From Nocardioidaceae bacterium SCSIO 66511 (GTDB lineage: Bacteria > Actinomycetota > Actinomycetes > Propionibacteriales > Nocardioidaceae): a DNA stretch of 64,000 nt. Position numbers and translations under genes: made by a program. The stretch is taken from positions 1,054,001 through 1,118,000 of the forward strand of contig CP095846.1 of NCBI GenBank assembly GCA_023100825.1, written 5' to 3'. This document shows, one piece after another, positions 36,343 through 44,893 of this stretch. The notes beneath the pieces were generated by a model. It was not told the DNA's origin. It made no database searches and saw only the letters and a program-made list of their open reading frames with translations. How positions within the stretch are numbered: the first letter of the stretch is position 1; every line of letters begins with the position of its first letter.

Positions 36343-38493
36343 ATGTTCGCGTGGATCGGACGTCGTGTCGTCCACCATCCGTGGCTGACGATTCTGGTCT
36401 GGATCGTCGGCGCCGTCACGGTGGCGTCGCTCGCACCACCGTTGGAGACCACTCAGGACCAGGCCGACTTCCTGCCGTCGAAGTACGAGTCCGTCAAGGC
36501 CGCGGACATCGCGGAGAAGTCGTTCCCGAGCGACACCGATGCCGCGGCGATCATGGTGTTCAAACGCGACGACGGCGGCAAGCTGACTGCTGCCGACCAG
36601 AGGTCCGTCGAGTCGATCGTCGAAGAGCTGGATGCCAACGAGTACGGCGATGTGAAGCAGATCGTCACCGGTCCGGAGCAGGTCGCACCCGACGGGTCCA
36701 TCATGTTGGCCAACGTCGTGCCGACGAGCGACTCCGACGCGGTCATCTTCGGCGAGACCATGGCCGACTCCGTACGCGACCTACGCGATGACTCCGCCGA
36801 CCTGCTCGCGGACTCCGACCTGCAGTTGGGTGTGACCGGAGATGCCGCGTTGAGCCTCGATGAGCTGGAGGCGACGGGTGATGTCGACCAGATGATCATG
36901 CTCGCGACGCTCGGTCTGATTGTGGTGCTATTGCTGCTGATCTTCCGGAGCCCGATCATCGCACTGCTGCCGATCGTCTCGATCGTCGTCGCGATGGTCG
37001 CATCGACCGGCCTGATCGGCTGGGCGAGTGACCGCTTCGATCTGCAGGTAGACTCGAGTATCCAGCAGCTGTTGATCATCGTGCTGTTCGGTGTCGGCGC
37101 CGACTACTTCCTGTTCCTGATGTTCCGGTTCCGCGAGCGGTTGCGTGCGGGCTCCGAACCCAAGGAGGCGATGATCGAGGCCGTCGCCAAGGTCGGCGAG
37201 GCGATCACGTCCGCTGCGGCGGTCGTCATCATCGCGTTCCTTGCGCTCGCGCTGTCCACGCTCGGCCAGCTGCAGGCGTGGGGACCGGCGCTCGCAATTG
37301 CCGTCGGAGTCACTCTGGCCTCCGGGCTGACTCTGGTCCCGGCCGTCGTATCGCTGCTCGGTACGAAGGTCTTCTGGCCGTCGAAGTCGTGGCGCCGCGC
37401 TCCGAAGGAGCGGGTCGCGGGAGGTCTCGGATCCCTGGTGGCTCGCTGGCCGAAGACGGTTGCTGCGGTCGCCGGTCTGCTGATGGCCGCGCTCGCGGTC
37501 CTGTCGACGGGCTTCAACGCCCAGGTCGACCAGTCCGACTCCGGTCCGCAGGACACCGAGTCGGCGAAGGCGCTCGACGATCTGGAGGCCGGCTTCGCCG
37601 CTGGTCGTACCCGGCCGACGGACGTACTCGTCAAGGCCGACGACGGCCGTACGCTCGATGCGTCTGCAGTCGACGACCTCGGGCGGCAGCTCGCCGAGGT
37701 CGACGGGGTCGGCGAAGTGTCGCCGGCTCAGATCAGCCCGGACGGCTCTGCCGCGCACCTGTCGGTCGTACTCGACGACGCGCCGGAGTCCGACGCCGCG
37801 ATGGACCTCGTACGCGGCGATCTGCGCAACATCGCCCATGAGTCTGCACCGGAAGGCTCTCAGGCGTACGTCGGCGGACTCACGTCGGTACTCGTCGACA
37901 TCGACGACGCGATCAACGTCGACTACCGGCTGGTCTTTCCCGTCGCCGGTGTCTGCATCCTGGTGGTGCTCGCGCTCATGCTGCGAAGTGTGGTCGCGCC
38001 GTGGTACCTGATGGTGTCCGTCGCTCTCGGGTTCCTCGCGTCTCTCGGCGCGACGGTGCTCGTCTTCCAGGAGCTGCAGGGCCAAGACGGACTGATGCTG
38101 ACGCTGCCGTTGATGATGTACGTGTTCGTCGTCGCCATCGGCACCGACTACAACATCTTGATGGTCGCCCGATTGCGGGAGGAAGCGCGGCAAGGTTACG
38201 AGCCCAGGGCCGCGGCCAGCTTGGCGGTCCGACACACGGCGCCGACCATCGCTGCCGCCGGACTGATCCTCGCGGGTACGTTCGGGGTGCTCGTCCTGGC
38301 CGAGGACGTCACGCTGCAGCAGATGGGCTTCGGTATCTCGATCGGCATCCTGATCGTGGCGTTCGTGATGGCGATGGTCCTGACTCCCGCACTGACCGCG
38401 CTCATCGGTCACAAGGCGTGGTGGCCGGGTCACCAGGACCGCCCGGCGCGTCGCGAGCACGTGCAGGATCGGGAGTACGTCGGCGCCCGGTAG
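36343..38493 (+). CDS. MmpL-family RND transporter
   Basis: This 716-residue protein has the MmpL layout. A first helix starts right after the N-terminus (HHPWLTILVWIVGAVTVAS). A roughly 150-residue external loop, five helices (about 185-355), another loop with the paired motif AYVGGLTSVLVDIDDAINVD, and a second helix bundle follow. GVGADYFLFLMFRFRERLR and GTDYNILMVARLREEAR are the two conserved D-Y segments that carry protons. MmpL proteins export lipids or drugs. A histidine kinase gene starts 13 bp later, so transport and sensing may be linked. It has an ideal AAGGAG site and two upstream palindromes. Confidence 0.9.
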   Translation: MFAWIGRRVVHHPWLTILVWIVGAVTVASLAPPLETTQDQADFLPSKYESVKAADIAEKSFPSDTDAAAIMVFKRDDGGKLTAADQRSVESIVEELDANEYGDVKQIVTGPEQVAPDGSIMLANVVPTSDSDAVIFGETMADSVRDLRDDSADLLADSDLQLGVTGDAALSLDELEATGDVDQMIMLATLGLIVVLLLLIFRSPIIALLPIVSIVVAMVASTGLIGWASDRFDLQVDSSIQQLLIIVLFGVGADYFLFLMFRFRERLRAGSEPKEAMIEAVAKVGEAITSAAAVVIIAFLALALSTLGQLQAWGPALAIAVGVTLASGLTLVPAVVSLLGTKVFWPSKSWRRAPKERVAGGLGSLVARWPKTVAAVAGLLMAALAVLSTGFNAQVDQSDSGPQDTESAKALDDLEAGFAAGRTRPTDVLVKADDGRTLDASAVDDLGRQLAEVDGVGEVSPAQISPDGSAAHLSVVLDDAPESDAAMDLVRGDLRNIAHESAPEGSQAYVGGLTSVLVDIDDAINVDYRLVFPVAGVCILVVLALMLRSVVAPWYLMVSVALGFLASLGATVLVFQELQGQDGLMLTLPLMMYVFVVAIGTDYNILMVARLREEARQGYEPRAAASLAVRHTAPTIAAAGLILAGTFGVLVLAEDVTLQQMGFGISIGILIVAFVMAMVLTPALTALIGHKAWWPGHQDRPARREHVQDREYVGAR

Positions 38494-38506
38494 CGTCTGA
38501 CTCGCC

Positions 38507-39790
38507 ATGAGCACATTGACCGAGCAGGGCAGGGCGCGTGCCGCACGAGCGGTGCGCGTCCTGCCGTTCCTCGTCGTGGAGACCGGGGCATCCGTCGTCT
38601 CGTTCGTCTGGTTCTTCGTACTGCTCATCCTGGCGTTGGCGACCGTGCCCGGATGGCTCGCGCTGCCTTGGGGGGTCGGGGTTCTCCGTCGGCACGCCGA
38701 CGCCGCCCGCCGTCGGGTCGGACGGTTCTCCGGGCAACCGATCGACTCGGCGTACGTACCGCTCTCAGGCAACTGGTTTGCCCGTGCGCAGGCGGCCTTC
38801 CAGGACCGCGCGACGTACCGAGACCTGCTGTGGCTCGTCGTGCACGGCCTGCCCGGATTCGTGGTCGGGCTGGTCGCGATAGCGATGCCGCTCTCGGCGA
38901 TCAGCGACATGCTGGTTCCCGCGTACTGGTGGATGCTGCCGGAGAGCGACCCCGCGGCGCCGGTGTTCGAGGTGACGAGCTGGCCGCTCGCGTTCGCGAC
39001 CTTGGGCTTCGGCGTGCTGCTGATGGTCGTTGCGATCGTTTTGATGCCCGCGGTTGCCGCTGTGCGCGTGTGGTGGACGAGGCGGATGCTGCAGCCCAAC
39101 CAGCAGGAGGTCCTCGCCAGACGTCTCACGGAGGTGACCGAGAGTCGGGCGTCGGCGCTCGAGGCGCACGGCGTCGAGCTCCGTCGGATCGAACGCGATC
39201 TGCACGACGGTACGCAGAACAAGCTGGTGGGCGTCGTGATGCATCTCGGCATCCTCGAGCGATCGCTCGAACGTGGCCCGGATCAGGTACGCCCGGTGCT
39301 CGAGAAGGCGCAGGAGGCGGCCGAGACGGCGCTGTCGGAGCTGCGTGAGGTCGTCCGAAACATCTATCCGCCGGTTCTCGACGAACGAGGGCTCGACGGT
39401 GCGCTCGCGGCCGCGGTCGCACGGTGTCCCGTCGACGCGACGCTGTCGACCGATCGGCTGCGACGGGCGCCGGTTGCGGTCGAGTCGGCGGCGTACTTCA
39501 TCGTCTCGGAGGCGCTGACCAACATTGCGAAGCACAGCCGGGCGATGCGGGCGGAGGTCACGGTCGCGACCGTGAGCGACAGGGCCGCGGAGCGCATGGT
39601 GATCGATGTCTACGACGATGGGGTCGGCGGAGCGACGAGCGCGACGACCCGAGCCGGCGAGAACTCCGGCGGGGGCAGCGGGCTGCCCGGCATCCGACGC
39701 AGGGTAGAAGCATTCGAAGGGGTATTCGAGATGACCAGCCCAGACGGCGGGCCGACCAAGCTGCACGTGGAGATCCCATGCGGGTCGTGA
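38507..39790 (+). CDS. Sensor histidine kinase, NarL-type (HisKA_3)
   Basis: This 427-residue kinase has four membrane helices in the first 200 residues with a large membrane-embedded sensor region. The dimerisation motif is ELRRIERDLHDGTQNKLVG, with its phospho-histidine near residue 233. The ATPase region includes EALTNIAKHSRA and GSGLPGIRRRVEAFEG. It is close to the MmpL gene and overlaps the response-regulator gene by 13 bp. A membrane-embedded, loop-poor sensor suggests detection of a signal in the membrane itself. The signal is unknown. Confidence 0.92.
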   Translation: MSTLTEQGRARAARAVRVLPFLVVETGASVVSFVWFFVLLILALATVPGWLALPWGVGVLRRHADAARRRVGRFSGQPIDSAYVPLSGNWFARAQAAFQDRATYRDLLWLVVHGLPGFVVGLVAIAMPLSAISDMLVPAYWWMLPESDPAAPVFEVTSWPLAFATLGFGVLLMVVAIVLMPAVAAVRVWWTRRMLQPNQQEVLARRLTEVTESRASALEAHGVELRRIERDLHDGTQNKLVGVVMHLGILERSLERGPDQVRPVLEKAQEAAETALSELREVVRNIYPPVLDERGLDGALAAAVARCPVDATLSTDRLRRAPVAVESAAYFIVSEALTNIAKHSRAMRAEVTVATVSDRAAERMVIDVYDDGVGGATSATTRAGENSGGGSGLPGIRRRVEAFEGVFEMTSPDGGPTKLHVEIPCGS

Positions 39791-40425
39791 TCGCCGAGGA
39801 CGACGCGCTCCTGCGCCAGGGCCTCACGCTGCTGCTCACCAACGAAGGCATCGAGGTCGCGTACGCGGCCGACAACGCCGACGACGTGTTACGCGCCCTG
39901 CCCGATACTCGCCCGGACGTCGCCGTGCTCGACGTACGGCTCCCGCCGACGTTCACCGACGAGGGCCTTCGCGCGGCCGTCGAAGCACGTAAGCTCCTGC
40001 CCGGCCTGCCGATCCTGGTGTTGTCGGCGTACGTCGAGGACAGCTATGCGGCCGATCTGCTCGCCGACGGCGCCGCCGGAATCGGGTACCTCCTGAAGGA
40101 GCGCGTCGGGAAGGTGGAGAAGTTCCTCGACGCACTGCAACGGGTCGTCGACGGCGGCACCGTGATGGATCCCGAGGTGGTTTCGCAGCTGATGGTGCGG
40201 CGGCGCGCGGACGATCCGCTGCACACCCTGACCCCGCGCGAACGCGAGGTGCTCGCACTCATGGCCGAGGGGCACGCGAACAGTCAGATCGCGGAGCAGC
40301 TGTATGTCTCGGAGACGGCCGTCGGCAAGCACATCGGCAACATCTTCGCCAAGCTCGGGCTGTCACCTGCCGATGCCGGCCATCGGCGGGTGCTCGCGGT
40401 GCTCGCGTACCTCCGCGCACACTGA
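39778..40425 (+). CDS. NarL/LuxR-family response regulator
   Basis: This 215-residue protein has a receiver domain with phospho-acceptor Asp52 in VAVLDVRLPP. A LuxR helix-turn-helix follows: LTPREREVLALMAEGHANSQIAEQLYVSETAVGKHIGNIF. ATG 39778 lies inside the end of the kinase gene. It is the partner of that kinase and probably regulates the MmpL gene. A gene-free 567-bp stretch follows the stop. Confidence 0.93.
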   Translation: MRVVIAEDDALLRQGLTLLLTNEGIEVAYAADNADDVLRALPDTRPDVAVLDVRLPPTFTDEGLRAAVEARKLLPGLPILVLSAYVEDSYAADLLADGAAGIGYLLKERVGKVEKFLDALQRVVDGGTVMDPEVVSQLMVRRRADDPLHTLTPREREVLALMAEGHANSQIAEQLYVSETAVGKHIGNIFAKLGLSPADAGHRRVLAVLAYLRAH

Positions 40426-40992
40426 GCCGGTCGGGCTCGTACTTCGGTGCGCCTACCCGCCTGCGCGGTTCGGGTTCGTTGTCGGCGCTCCGGTTCGCTT
40501 CGGTTCGACTACCCGCCTGCCCGGTTCTCGTCGCTGTCGGCATTCGGTCCTGCATGGGTTCGGAAAAGACGCGGCGACGCGCGGAGGCGCCATTTCGGGT
40601 CGGTTGCTTGGCGGCATTCGCGCCACTTTAATATTGGAGCGGGGTAACGTTTGGTTTCGGTGTCACTTCTGTACCGGTCGTCGCTGGCGTACCAACGGGC
40701 ACGGCGACCTGTCACTTTGCACGGTGTCCCTGCCATGCAAGGCGGTAGTTCACCATGTTTACTTGGTGAACCACCACCACCGACCCCGCAAAAGCCGACC
40801 GAAACGGGTTAGCCGGCAAGCAACCCGAAGTCGTAGCTGCGGCCCCCGCGTCGCCGCGTCTTTACCCAGCCGGAGTAGTCAGGAAAGCCGACAGCGACGA
40901 GAACCGGGCAGGCGGGTAGTCGTACCGACGAAACGGTGGAAGGCCGACAGCGAAGTCAAACCGGCAGATTGGTCGACACGCGGACGTCAGAC
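40426..40992. other. Gene-free 567-bp interval between convergent genes
   Basis: No convincing coding frame occurs here. Open frames that cross it have poor codon use and no family resemblance. The interval holds a large fold-back structure centred at 40714 (separate entry) and an 8-bp local hairpin (GTTCACCA 40748-40755 with TGGTGAAC 40764-40771). A short AT-rich patch (TTTAATATT at 40628-40636) is also present. Both flanking genes end here, so promoters for them are not expected. Confidence 0.75.
40453..40975. repeat. Fold-back element: paired direct repeats in inverted arms around one centre
   Basis: A 36-bp perfect inverted repeat (40506-40541 and 40887-40922) flanks 345 bp. Within it a 17-bp perfect pair (40565-40581 with 40847-40863) and a TTCGGGT...TTGCTTG pair (40594-40615 with 40812-40829) share the same centre, 40714. 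Outside, 40453-40486 is a diverged direct copy of the left arm and 40943-40975 one of the right arm, both at a 56-nt period. So four copies of a roughly 34-bp unit are arranged two by two. It could be a non-autonomous mobile element, a structured RNA or an architectural DNA site; which is unknown. Confidence 0.8.
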
Positions 40993-42804
40993 TCAGCCGT
41001 CGTTGCGCAGCCGCTCGCCGGCGCGCGCCACCAGCTTGTCGAAGTCGGAGCTACGGATGTCGTACTTCTTCAACGGCGCGAACGTCACCTGCGCGACTCG
41101 GTCACCAGTGCGTACGAGCCCGAGCCGGTAGTCGACGGTGTGCTTGTCGTCGACCTCGAAGGTCAGCCGCCAGGTGTTGCCCGTGACTCCCGCCTCGGCG
41201 ATCCGCTTGCCCTTGTGGATCGTCGCCGAGAGGTCTTTGTCCTCGCAGTTGTTGACCCGGTCGATCACACCGCGCATGAAGGCGACGGCCTTCTTCTGGT
41301 CGGTGAAAGTGCCGACGGTCTGGGAGAGGCCGAAGGGCGACTGTGGATCCGAGAGCGCTGCCTCTTCGGGTATGACGTATGTACGCGCCTGAGCCTTCTG
41401 GACGGTCTTGCCCGTGAACTCGGCCTTGTCGCAGGTTGTCGCAGAGGGGTTCGGCTTCGCGGTGTCCGGATCGGTGCCGACCCACATCTTGTCGACGCCC
41501 TCGACGTGCGGTAGGTCGATCACACCGAGGAACTGCGGCGCATTGCTGGTGGCAGGCGGCAACGTCGATCTGACCTTGCCGGGCCGCTGGCATTGCTTGT
41601 CGTCCTCATCGCACAGCGGCTCGAGCGAACTGTCGATCGCATGGGCGAACTTGCCGACCCGCGCGCCTGTCGTCCCCTTCTGCGAGTGCACGAACGTCGA
41701 CGTGGCGACGTCGGATCGGGTGATGCCGATCGTGTACGTGCGGGTGGGGGTGCCCCAGCGGCGCATCTGCAGGAGGACGGTCTCGCGGTTGCTGTGCTTG
41801 ACCGCGTACGAACCGACCAGCTGCATGTTCGGCACGGCGCAGTCGGCGTACCAACCCACGGTGCGCTTGAACCCCGCCTCGGCGCCCTTCTCGTCTCGAG
41901 ACACCTCGAGCGACTGAACGGCAAATGAACCCGAGTCGTCGTCAGCCGCGAACGTGCGTACCCAACCGCCGGCGGCGCCAGGGTCAGCGACCTGCTTCGG
42001 CGTACACGTGGAGAGGTTGTCGCGGTTGCGTAGTCCTGCGCTCGTGTCGGTGGCCTTCCACGGCACATCCTGGACGTCACTGAGCTGGGAGTCGTCGAGC
42101 AGGTCGTCGTCGGTCATCGCCAGTTCGTCCGTATCGGCGACCGGGTGCATGCCCTGCCCGCCGGCCGCATCGGCGGCGTTGTCCAACGGGCCACCCTGGG
42201 TGACGACCACGCCTGCGCCGACGATGGCGAGTACGCCCGCGGCGATCACGCCGACCGTACGCCGGCGGCCGCGGCGCTGTGCACGGCGCCGCGCGATCGA
42301 GGGCCGCTCGAAGGGCACCTGATCGGTGACGGTGCGCAGATCGTGCAGCCGGCGGATGATGGTCCTGCCGTCGGAGTCCAACCGGCGCTCGAGAGCGGCG
42401 CGGGCGATATCCGTTGCGCTCGCCGCGGTCTCCTCGGTGACGCCGACCTCGCGTGCGGCCTCATCGGGGCGCAGCTCGCCGACGGTGACCAGGATGAGCA
42501 GCCGCCGGGCGTTGGCGGGCAGCTCGTGGAGTGCGTCGAGCAGCTCCTGGTCGGTGTCCTCGGTGTGTTTGCGGCGCAACAGTTGCGGGCCGCGATGCAG
42601 TACCGACTCGCGCCAGGCCTCGGAGCGTACGAACGTCAGCGGGTCTCGGGTGCGCAGCTTCGGCCAGCCCTGCCATGCCTTCGCGTAGGCGTTCTTTACC
42701 GAGGTCGTGGCGACGCCGAGGTCCCCGGACAGTGCGTACACCTGATGTAGTACGTACTGGCGGGTGGAGTCGTAGAACGAGTCGAACTCCTCGACGCGGG
42801 TCAT
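40993..42804 (-). CDS. Membrane-tethered ECF sigma-like protein with two extracytoplasmic sensor-like domains
   Basis: This 603-residue protein starts with sigma-like regions: an N-terminal sigma2-type helix bundle (EFDSFYDSTRQYVLHQVYALSGD) and a sigma4-like region (DALHELPANARRLLILVTVGELRPDEAAREVGVTEETAA). A membrane helix (about 186-208), an acidic linker and about 370 external residues follow. The outer part holds two related domains resembling PknH_C sensor domains, each with spaced cysteines (STCTPK...ADCAVP and TTCDKA...NNCEDK). An AAGGAGGG site precedes the ATG. If the sigma regions are functional, release from the membrane would be needed; otherwise it is a repurposed DNA-binding sensor. 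Confidence 0.78.
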   Translation of the reverse strand: MTRVEEFDSFYDSTRQYVLHQVYALSGDLGVATTSVKNAYAKAWQGWPKLRTRDPLTFVRSEAWRESVLHRGPQLLRRKHTEDTDQELLDALHELPANARRLLILVTVGELRPDEAAREVGVTEETAASATDIARAALERRLDSDGRTIIRRLHDLRTVTDQVPFERPSIARRRAQRRGRRRTVGVIAAGVLAIVGAGVVVTQGGPLDNAADAAGGQGMHPVADTDELAMTDDDLLDDSQLSDVQDVPWKATDTSAGLRNRDNLSTCTPKQVADPGAAGGWVRTFAADDDSGSFAVQSLEVSRDEKGAEAGFKRTVGWYADCAVPNMQLVGSYAVKHSNRETVLLQMRRWGTPTRTYTIGITRSDVATSTFVHSQKGTTGARVGKFAHAIDSSLEPLCDEDDKQCQRPGKVRSTLPPATSNAPQFLGVIDLPHVEGVDKMWVGTDPDTAKPNPSATTCDKAEFTGKTVQKAQARTYVIPEEAALSDPQSPFGLSQTVGTFTDQKKAVAFMRGVIDRVNNCEDKDLSATIHKGKRIAEAGVTGNTWRLTFEVDDKHTVDYRLGLVRTGDRVAQVTFAPLKKYDIRSSDFDKLVARAGERLRNDG

Positions 42805-43018
42805 CCACCCTCCTTCGAATGCTCAGGTTACGCCGACTCCCGAGCGGGGCGACACGGTGGTGTTGAACAACCCATACGACCGTAGATGATGTGCCGAGGT
42901 GACCCAACCGCGGGCGACGTTGCCTGCGACACACCGGCGTGTTGCCCCGGCCAGTCGGGGCGCAGGCCGCGACGATGGTGCCGTGAACATCCGCGAGCCG
43001 GGCGAGGTGGGCTGACCG

Positions 43019-44197
43019 ATGACGACGGTACGCGACCGGGTGCGTACGGCCGTTGAGACCGACCTGCCGCGGCGGCCGGCGCCGCTTTCCGGGCTGCTTG
43101 CGGCCGGTGCCGTCCAGCTCGCCGGGGTGGTGTTGTGCGTCGGTCTCGCCGTTGTGGTCTGGCTCGCCTCCGACGCCGGTTCGGCGCCCGGTGCGATGCG
43201 CGCCGGTGCAGGGTTCTGGCTGGCCGGGCACGGCAGCGGAGTCACGGTCGGCGGGATCGCGATCACGGTCGTACCGCTGGGTGTGCCGTTGCTGGCCGGT
43301 GTGGCGGTGGCGTACGCGGCGTACCGGTTCGCGGCCGAGGACCTCACAGACCGTGAGATCGCCATTTTGACCCTGGTTGCTGCCGCGACGTACGGCGCCG
43401 CGTTGGCGCTGCTGGCACTGATGGCGTCGACCGCCGAGGTTTCGTTCTCTCCGGTACGCGCCGGTCTGACCGGGTTCGGTCTTGCCGGCCTGGCCGGTTT
43501 CGTCGGCGCATTCTGCGTCGACGGTCGGTTGCGCGCGCTGTGGGACGCCTGGCCCGACTTCGTACGCGGCGTGCTGGCCGGCTGCGGCGCGGCCGTTGCT
43601 GCGCTCATCGGTGGTGCGGCGGTGCTGATCGCGTACCGGATGATCGCCGGGTTCGGCGAGGCCCAGGACTCGCTGTCCGTACTCGCCCCGGGCCTGGTCG
43701 GCGGTGCGGCGATCCTGCTGATCTGCGTACTCCTGCTGCCCAACGTTCTTCTCCTCACGGTGAGCGTGCTGCTCGGTCCCGGCTTCGCGTTCGGCACCGA
43801 CACCTCGGTGACGGTCGTCGATGTCCGGCTGGGCGAGCTGCCGGCCATCCCGCTGACGGCCGTACTGCCGGATACCGGTGCCCAGCCGGCGCTGGCCGGG
43901 GTGCTGGTGGTGCTCCCGGTCGTCGCAGGCTTCGTCGGTGGGTACGTCGCGGTGCGCGGAATCGCCGATGCGACGATCTACGACTCGATGGTCCGCGGCA
44001 GTACTGCCGGCGGGGTCGCAGGTCTGCTGATCGGTCTCGCGGTGCTGTGTGCCGGTGGAGCCGCCGGACCCGGTCGGATGTCCGACATCGGCGCCGTGAT
44101 GTGGTGCCTGCCCGTTGCGGTCGCCGCCCTCGCGGTGGGCGGCGCCGCGGGTGCTGCTTGGGGGCACTATCGTGAGGCGCGGATCCCGGACGAGTGA
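43019..44197 (+). CDS. perM: PerM-like polytopic membrane protein (DUF6350)
   Basis: This 392-residue protein is almost entirely hydrophobic, with about ten helices and a short charged tail (HYREARIPDE). Its position directly before purN-purH and after sucCD equals that of Rv0955/PerM in M. tuberculosis, as I remember. PerM supports cell division there under low magnesium or acid stress by stabilising a divisome protein. No enzymatic motif is visible. The assignment rests on hydropathy, length and synteny rather than on a diagnostic motif. Confidence 0.75.
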   Translation: MTTVRDRVRTAVETDLPRRPAPLSGLLAAGAVQLAGVVLCVGLAVVVWLASDAGSAPGAMRAGAGFWLAGHGSGVTVGGIAITVVPLGVPLLAGVAVAYAAYRFAAEDLTDREIAILTLVAAATYGAALALLALMASTAEVSFSPVRAGLTGFGLAGLAGFVGAFCVDGRLRALWDAWPDFVRGVLAGCGAAVAALIGGAAVLIAYRMIAGFGEAQDSLSVLAPGLVGGAAILLICVLLLPNVLLLTVSVLLGPGFAFGTDTSVTVVDVRLGELPAIPLTAVLPDTGAQPALAGVLVVLPVVAGFVGGYVAVRGIADATIYDSMVRGSTAGGVAGLLIGLAVLCAGGAAGPGRMSDIGAVMWCLPVAVAALAVGGAAGAAWGHYREARIPDE

Positions 44198-44254
44198 GCC
44201 CCGCCGGGCTTCGCCAGCACGACCTGACGCTCGACAGAAACAGAAAGTGCCTTC

Positions 44255-44893
44255 GTGTCCGTGTCCTTTGGTCCCGTCGCGGACCGGTCAGCGCGCATCG
44301 TCGTGCTCGTGTCGGGTGCCGGCACGAACCTGCAGGCGCTCCTCGACGCAACCGGCGAGCCGTCGTACGGCGGCTCGGTCGTCGCCGTCGGCTCAGACCG
44401 ACCGGGTGCCGCGGGTCTCGAACGAGCCGAGCGGGCGGGCGTACCGACGTTCGTCGAGTCGCTGAGCGATCATCGCGACCGTGCTGACTGGGATGCGGCG
44501 CTCGCCAAGTCGGTCGCGGCGTACGCGCCCGATCTCGTCGTTCTCGCGGGTTTCATGAAGCTCACCGGCGCCGCGTTCCTCGCTGCGCACGGCGGGCGTA
44601 CGGTCAATACCCATCCGGCGCTGTCGCCGTCGTTCCCGGGCATGCACGGGCCGCGGGACGCGCTCGCGTACGGGGTGCGAGTCACCGGGGCAACCTTGTT
44701 CGTCGTCGACGAGGGGGTCGACACCGGCCCGATCGTCGCGCAGACCGCGGTGCCGGTCGAGGACGGCGACGACGAGGACACACTGCACAACCGCATCAAG
44801 GTCGCCGAGCGCGCGATGCTCGTCGACAACGTGGGCCGGATGGTCCGCGAGGGTTACGTCATCGACAACAGATTGGTTCGGTTCGGAACGTGA
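44255..44893 (+). CDS. purN: Phosphoribosylglycinamide formyltransferase
   Basis: This 212-residue enzyme transfers a formyl group from 10-formyl-THF to GAR in purine synthesis. It has the phosphate-binding [15 protein letters not shown] and the catalytic triad in [16 protein letters not shown] (Asn, His) and [13 protein letters not shown] (Asp). The GTG start has AGAAAG-type purines upstream. The stop overlaps the purH start by 4 bp. Confidence 0.97.
   Translation: MSVSFGPVADRSARIVVLVSGAGTNLQALLDATGEPSYGGSVVAVGSDRPGAAGLERAERAGVPTFVESLSDHRDRADWDAALAKSVAAYAPDLVVLAGFMKLTGAAFLAAHGGRTVNTHPALSPSFPGMHGPRDALAYGVRVTGATLFVVDEGVDTGPIVAQTAVPVEDGDDEDTLHNRIKVAERAMLVDNVGRMVREGYVIDNRLVRFGT

Noticed and set aside
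36928-39252. A 774-codon open frame antisense to the MmpL and kinase genes
   Set aside because: It spans two unrelated real genes and is low-complexity, rich in Arg, Gln and Asp; it is a frame shadow.
40453-40975. A CRISPR-like array in the 56-nt period repeats
   Set aside because: There are only two direct units per arm, the arms are inverted to one another, and no cas gene is near. This is not a CRISPR.
40304-41131. A 275-codon open frame crossing the fold-back element
   Set aside because: It begins inside the response-regulator gene and ends in the sigma-like gene, its product follows repeated DNA rather than any domain, and no start signal is present.
42461-44167. A 568-codon open frame antisense to perM and across the sigma-like gene
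   Set aside because: Its product is compositionally odd and overlaps a hydrophobic protein on the other strand and the start of the sigma-like gene; a shadow.
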